Shown here one piece after another: positions 41,294 to 43,666 of a DNA stretch of 43,666 bases. Below the pieces are notes generated by a model that saw nothing but the letters and a program-made list of their open reading frames with translations, ran no database searches and was not told the origin of the DNA. Position 1 is the first letter of the stretch, and every line of letters begins with the position of its first letter. This stretch comes from Antarctobacter heliothermus. Lineage in GTDB: Bacteria; Pseudomonadota; Alphaproteobacteria; Rhodobacterales; Rhodobacteraceae. Location: NCBI RefSeq assembly GCF_900188425.1, contig NZ_FZON01000045.1, positions 1 through 43,666 of the forward strand, in the 5' to 3' direction. The translations under genes and the position numbers were made by a program.

Positions 41294-41947
41294 CTAGTGT
41301 CGCGCGTACCGCCTCTCGAGATACATGGTCGCCCAAACTGTCGGGATTGTCACAATCAGGAACAGAAGTCCCACCAGCGTCATCGGTTCCAGATACTTGT
41401 AGGTACTGTTACTGTAGATGTTCGCAGCGTTGAACAGCTCGACCACCGTGATCGCGGCAAGCAATGGCGTTTCCTTGAACATCGTCACCAGGTAATTCGC
41501 CAATGGCGGGATCATCGGGGGGATCGATTGCGGCAAGATGACATTGATCCATGTCTGAGTGGGGGAATAATTCAGTGATCGCGCGGCCTCCCATTGTCCC
41601 TTGGGCACATGTTCGATGCCAGCACGGAATACTTCGGCTGTGTATGTGCTGAAATGCACCCCCAGACCGATGACTCCGGCGACGAACGGAGACAGATAGA
41701 CCCCGAGGTCGGGCAAGACGTAGAACAGGAAATAGAGCTGCACCAGAAGCGGCGTACGACGCACGAATTCCGAGAGCCAATAGGTTGTCAGCGAAACCAG
41801 CCGTGACGGCGATCGCCGCAGGATTGCCAGCATCAGGCCCAGTGCATAGGCCACCGCGGCGCCTGCGAATGTCGCTTGAACGGTGACGACCAACCCTGCG
41901 AGCAGACGCGGCAAAACATCGGCGACGACGATCCAACTCCAATCCAT
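41294..41947 (-). CDS. ehuD: Ectoine/hydroxyectoine-type amino acid ABC transporter permease EhuD
   Basis: A 217-residue inner-membrane protein of the HisM/GlnP permease family. About five transmembrane segments are seen: 10-36, 52-75, 78-105, the 135-165 region and 185-208. The ABC-coupling EAA loop is AARSLNYSPTQTWINVILPQSIPPMIPPLANYLV near 125-158. It pairs with EhuC to form the channel for a polar solute captured by EhuB. The start lies 2 bases after the ehuC stop. No ATPase gene (ehuA) follows; it may lie beyond the IS element. The codon choice here looks less GC-biased than in the flanking genes. Confidence 0.88.
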   Translation of the reverse strand: MDWSWIVVADVLPRLLAGLVVTVQATFAGAAVAYALGLMLAILRRSPSRLVSLTTYWLSEFVRRTPLLVQLYFLFYVLPDLGVYLSPFVAGVIGLGVHFSTYTAEVFRAGIEHVPKGQWEAARSLNYSPTQTWINVILPQSIPPMIPPLANYLVTMFKETPLLAAITVVELFNAANIYSNSTYKYLEPMTLVGLLFLIVTIPTVWATMYLERRYARH

Positions 41948-41949
41948 GA

Positions 41950-42618
41950 TTAGTTTCCTGTTCTGACATTCAATTTGCGTTTGGTCTTGATCCGCCAGGC
42001 GAGCAGATCAACTGCGCCAACAAGTACCGAAGCGATCAGGAAATAGACTACGAGGATCAAGAGGAAGGGTTCCAGCGTAAGCCCGGTCTGTGCCCGCACG
42101 ATCTGGGCGGCAAAGGTCAGATCGGATATCGTGATCAGCGACGCAACCGCGGTCAGCTTCATCAATTCGATCAACAGGTTGCCAAAGGGCGGGATCATCA
42201 TCGGAATCGCCTGTGGAATGAGGACATGCCGGTAAAGCTGAAAGGTCGTGTAGTTCAGGGAAAGCGCCGCTTCGCGCTGGGGTTTCCCGACCGATTTGAT
42301 CGCGCCCCGAACAACCTCTGATCCATAGCTGCCCAGATTCATGCCACAGGCCAGAAAGCCAGCGGCAAAGGGTGCCAGGGTAAGACCGAAAAGCGGTAGG
42401 ACGTAAAACATGAAGAACATCTGCACCAGGGCCGATGTGCCGCGAAAAAACTCAAGATAGATCACGGACAAGACGCGCACGACGCGATACCGGGACAATC
42501 GCGCCAACCCCACGACGAAGGAGATCACCAGAGCGATCACTGCGCTGACAACCGTCAGTTGGATCGTCACTGTGGCGCCCTTGAGCAGGAGCGGAAAAAA
42601 TTCGACAAGCACTTCCAT
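41950..42618 (-). CDS. ehuC: Ectoine/hydroxyectoine-type amino acid ABC transporter permease EhuC
   Basis: A 222-residue permease of the same HisQM family as EhuD. Hydrophobic segments are at about 8-40, 50-75, 80-105, 140-165 and 185-208. The EAA loop is AALSLNYTTFQLYRHVLIPQAIPMMIPPFGNLLIE near 120-154. It would form a heterodimer with EhuD. The start at 42618 (MEVLVEFFPLLL) is chosen by similarity to other permeases; a GTG/ATG cluster at 42636 would add six residues and lies against the hairpin. It follows ehuB by 63 bases that hold a hairpin. Substrate assignment to ectoine rests on the EhuBCD arrangement and sequence type; other amino acids remain possible. Confidence 0.87.
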   Translation of the reverse strand: MEVLVEFFPLLLKGATVTIQLTVVSAVIALVISFVVGLARLSRYRVVRVLSVIYLEFFRGTSALVQMFFMFYVLPLFGLTLAPFAAGFLACGMNLGSYGSEVVRGAIKSVGKPQREAALSLNYTTFQLYRHVLIPQAIPMMIPPFGNLLIELMKLTAVASLITISDLTFAAQIVRAQTGLTLEPFLLILVVYFLIASVLVGAVDLLAWRIKTKRKLNVRTGN

Positions 42619-42635
42619 TGTGACGCATCCCATCA

Positions 42636-42660
42636 TCTCCCCCGCGAGGCGCGAGGGAGA
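42636..42660 (-). other. Intercistronic hairpin between ehuB and ehuC
   Basis: TCTCCC (42636-42641) pairs with GGGAGA (42655-42660), and the inner CGCG/CGCG pairs with an AGG loop, with one mismatched C/A between stems. In binding-protein transporter operons such hairpins protect the upstream binding-protein mRNA and make it more abundant than the permease mRNA. That role is inferred here. Confidence 0.6.
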
Positions 42661-42681
42661 GTTAGATTTGAACTAAGCGGC

Positions 42682-43324
42682 TCAGTTGCCGGGGCAGAAA
42701 TCGTCGCGCTTGACGGCCAGCGTCGCTTCGGCCGAGAAGCCATAAGGCTCGATGATCTCGGCAAACTCCCCGCTTTCCTTCAACTCGACCAGCGCCTGGT
42801 CATAGGCTTCGCGAAATGCCGTATCCTCAGGATTGAATGCAGTGCCGGCGCAGCCCATAGGAACCCCCTTCACCGGCATAACCAGTTCAACACTCGGGTC
42901 GTTCAGCTTGAGCAGAAGATCTTGCGTCCCCAGTCCCGACAAGGCAAACACATCGACGCGACCCTGCTGCAACATCTTGATGCCGCTCTGTGGATCGGTA
43001 AAAACCTTAATCTGGCTGGGTTTGACACCGCGCTCCAGAGCATATGTTTCCTCTGCGCAGCCGGCGCAGGTTGTCATCGTCAGCTCAGGGTTTTCCGCAA
43101 TATCTTCATATGTAGTGAGCCCATGCGGATTTCCCGCAGGCACGGCAAAAGCTTCAGCACCGCAGAGGTCGGGCTCGGAATATATGATTGCCACGCAACG
43201 GTTCGGCTTGATGTAAAGGCCCGAGGTCGCCATATCGACGCGCCGCGCCAAAAGCGCCGGGATCATCGAACCATAAGGGACGACCTGTGCGCGAATTTCC
43301 GGAACGCCGAGTTTGGCCATCACA
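42682..43324 (-). pseudogene. ehuB: Ectoine-type ABC transporter substrate-binding protein EhuB, 5' end removed by an IS5-type insertion
   Basis: About 213 C-terminal residues of a family-3 solute-binding protein remain. Visible blocks are PYGSMIPALLARRVDMATSGLYI, then FAVPAGNPHGLTTYEDIAENPELTM, then GIKMLQQGRVDVFALSGLGTQDLLL and NPEDTAFREAYDQALVELKESGEF. Full EhuB proteins have about 280-290 residues, so the signal peptide and the first part of lobe I (roughly 70-80 residues) are missing. At 43325 the sequence switches to the end of an IS5/IS903-like element. The first possible start codon (GTG at 43323) would make a leaderless protein that cannot be exported, so transport is probably lost. 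Two cysteines (MTTCAGCAEE) occur in lobe II. Confidence 0.88.
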
Positions 43325-43352
43325 GGGCTTTGTTGCGCAAAGGCTGGTTGAG

Positions 43353-43371
43353 GGATTCATCTCGTGAATCC
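43353..43371. repeat. Inverted repeat with two GANTC sites at the IS left end
   Basis: GGATTCA (43353-43359) and TGAATCC (43365-43371) pair perfectly around TCTCG, 20 bases before the transposase start. The arms carry GATTC and GAATC, the CcrM methylation target of alphaproteobacteria. In a transcript from outside, the hairpin could hide the start region; methylation could tune the promoter. Both are inferences. Confidence 0.65.
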
Positions 43372-43390
43372 AGCGTGGTAGCTGTCCTGC

Positions 43391-43666
43391 ATGAGCAGAC
43401 CGATCCCGCCGAGCTACAAGACCAAGAACTGGCCGGCCTACAACGAAGCGCTGAAGCAGCGCGGCTCCCTGACGATCTGGTTCGACCCGGACATGGTCTG
43501 GGTGCCACCGCCGACCGGCAAGCGAGGCCGGCAGCCGCTCTATAGCGACGCCGCGATCCAGGCATGCCTGACGATGAAAGTCCTTTTCGGCATGGCGCTC
43601 CGGCAGACGACCGGGTTCGTTGAAAGCCTACTGAGCCTGGTCGGCCTCGACTGGGCGGTGCCCGAC
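43391..43666 (+). CDS. IS5-family (IS903-like) transposase, N-terminal fragment (3' truncated by window edge)
   Basis: An open frame of 92 codons runs without a stop to the last base. It starts MSRPIPPSYKTKNWPAYNEAL and continues with WFDPDMVWVPPPTGKRGRQPLYSDAAIQACL and MALRQTTGFVESLLSLVGLDW. This is the N-terminal domain of IS5-family DDE transposases of the IS903 type common in Rhodobacteraceae and relatives. The catalytic triad lies further on, outside the window. The ATG at 43391 follows the GANTC hairpin by 20 bases. The gene faces away from the broken ehuB. Confidence 0.92.
   Translation, partial: MSRPIPPSYKTKNWPAYNEALKQRGSLTIWFDPDMVWVPPPTGKRGRQPLYSDAAIQACLTMKVLFGMALRQTTGFVESLLSLVGLDWAVPD

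Larger units (their letters stand above)
43325..43666 (+). mobile_element. IS5-family (IS903-like) insertion sequence, left end
   Basis: The element starts at about 43325-43326 with GGGCTTTGTTGCGCAAAGG, close to the GGCTTTGTTG start of the IS903 group. Its transposase gene opens at 43391 and runs off the window. The other end is not seen. IS903-type elements duplicate 9 bp of target, so 43316-43324 should recur at the far end. It replaces the 5' part of ehuB. Confidence 0.85.

Noticed and set aside
1-43666. tRNA, rRNA, phage integration site, toxin-antitoxin or defence island
   Set aside because: I looked in the intergenic gaps and among neighbouring gene functions and found no supporting sequence.

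Overview
The window is GC-rich chromosomal DNA from an alphaproteobacterium, most likely a member of the Rhodobacteraceae (Roseobacter/Paracoccus type). The evidence is a TrcR/DUF1013 cell-cycle regulator, a short 4.5S-type SRP RNA, a fused MaeB malic enzyme-phosphotransacetylase, an IolC kinase fused to DUF2090, ectoine-type EhuBCD genes and the high-GC coding style. Apart from the two insertion sequences at the edges, it reads as ordinary, densely packed chromosome with many overlapping start/stop codons.

Layout. (1) 1-1270: the right end of an IS66-family element has cut off the 3' part of a Gfo/Idh/MocA dehydrogenase gene. (2) 1407-9600: a myo-inositol catabolic cluster, with a LacI-type regulator, iolC-DUF2090, iolD, iolE, a 76-codon two-helix membrane protein, a phytanoyl-CoA-dioxygenase-family Fe(II)/2-oxoglutarate oxygenase, and iolB. 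The membrane protein and the oxygenase are not part of the textbook Iol pathway and are the best candidates here for an undescribed function. (3) 9611-9681: a large hairpin repeat separates the iol operon from a convergent minus-strand group: a FAD-linked 2-hydroxyacid dehydrogenase, a DUF4198 periplasmic protein, an SRPBCC protein and NudC. (4) 13697-18354: a Tat-exported CpdB-like nucleotidase preceded by a Pho-box-like sequence, a HAD phosphatase, a small anchored protein, an RlmL-type methyltransferase and the SRP RNA gene. (5) 18410-21755, minus strand: a probable pseudophosphatase (catalytic Cys replaced by Ser), an ankyrin-repeat protein and a YpfJ-type metalloprotein. (6) 21890-26120: dnaX, a membrane protein, ybaB, a TraB/GumN protein and recR, a replication/recombination operon.

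(7) 26139-33719: a VOC protein, trcR with a clear terminator, a secreted RNase T2, an SH3 protein, a sulfotransferase, an acyl-CoA synthetase, a membrane-anchored protein resembling an M48 peptidase without its HExxH, and a SPOR-domain protein. (8) 33905-38469: a tightly overlapping pyrimidine/purine nucleoside salvage operon read cdd-deoA-deoB-add-upp. It feeds pentose phosphate into central carbon and returns uracil to UMP. (9) 38695-40974: maeB and its terminator. (10) 41294-43324: ehuD, ehuC and an ehuB whose 5' end is removed by an IS5-family (IS903-like) element running off the window.

Themes: carbon scavenging (inositol, nucleosides, ectoine-type solutes, malate/acetyl-CoA balance), phosphate scavenging from nucleotides, and housekeeping DNA and RNA functions. 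Both window ends are insertion sequences that broke catabolic or transport genes. No CRISPR array, tRNA, rRNA, prophage or recognisable defence island was seen.
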